A DNA stretch of 14,165 nucleotides. Source: SIG603 sp963611165. Its GTDB lineage: Bacteria > Bacillota > Clostridia > Oscillospirales > Acutalibacteraceae. The notes beneath the pieces were generated by a model. That model was given only the letters and a program-made list of their open reading frames with translations, was not told where the DNA came from and made no database searches. The DNA is taken from NCBI GenBank assembly GCA_963611165.1, contig CAVDQG010000054.1:1-14165 (forward strand). The letters are read 5' to 3'. The position numbers and the translations under genes were made by a program. Each line of letters opens with the position of its first letter. Within the stretch, counting starts at the first letter, position 1. Of the stretch, positions 14,135 through 14,165 are shown piece by piece.

Positions 14135-14165
14135 CAAAAGTTTTTGCCACGCTTTTTACAAAAAG
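14135..14165. repeat. Inverted copy of the GCGTGGCAAAAACTTTTG repeat (copy B)
   Basis: The reverse complement of these 31 bases matches 376-406 with one mismatch. It is preceded by AAAGGCAAAAAGG (14123-14134) and is cut by the window edge inside its palindrome. Confidence 0.75.

Overview
The window looks like chromosomal DNA from a low-to-mid GC Bacillota bacterium, most likely a gut or rumen member of the Clostridia (Oscillospirales/Ruminococcaceae-like). The reasons are strong purine-rich Shine-Dalgarno sites, consensus sigma-70/sigma-A promoters, a type III glutamine synthetase (GlnN), an ANTAR regulator beside a divergent glutamine synthetase paralogue, and many short palindromic interspersed repeats. 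The genus assignment is inference.

Left part (1-7556): about 430 bases of gene-free, pyrimidine-rich DNA full of small palindromes, then a nucleotide/arginine/lysine block on the minus strand. In transcription order this is carA, a carB-dapF gene fusion, then pyrG. CarA and CarB make carbamoyl phosphate for pyrimidines and arginine. The same polypeptide as CarB continues into a complete diaminopimelate epimerase (meso-DAP for peptidoglycan and lysine). PyrG makes CTP. carA and pyrG each have a TTGACG-17 bp-TATAAT promoter. The pyrG promoter sits in the last codons of dapF, and its leader folds as a terminator with a competing upstream hairpin.

Middle part (7556-11949): a nitrogen block. On the minus strand, a shortened glutamine synthetase-like protein lacking most catalytic residues is followed 27 bases later by an ANTAR-domain RNA-binding regulator whose receiver lacks its phosphoacceptor Asp. 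Divergently, glnN encodes an intact type III glutamine synthetase. I read the first two as a possible sensor/effector pair for nitrogen status; this is inference and the most interesting hypothesis here.

Right part (11950-14165): a small XRE-type helix-turn-helix gene with a long structured leader and nested inverted repeats upstream of its promoter. A convergent two-gene unit follows on the minus strand: an ACMSD-type amidohydrolase and a YpeA-like GNAT acetyltransferase. The window ends in an inverted copy of a repeat also found at 376-406. No rRNA, tRNA, CRISPR array, transposase or phage gene was seen.
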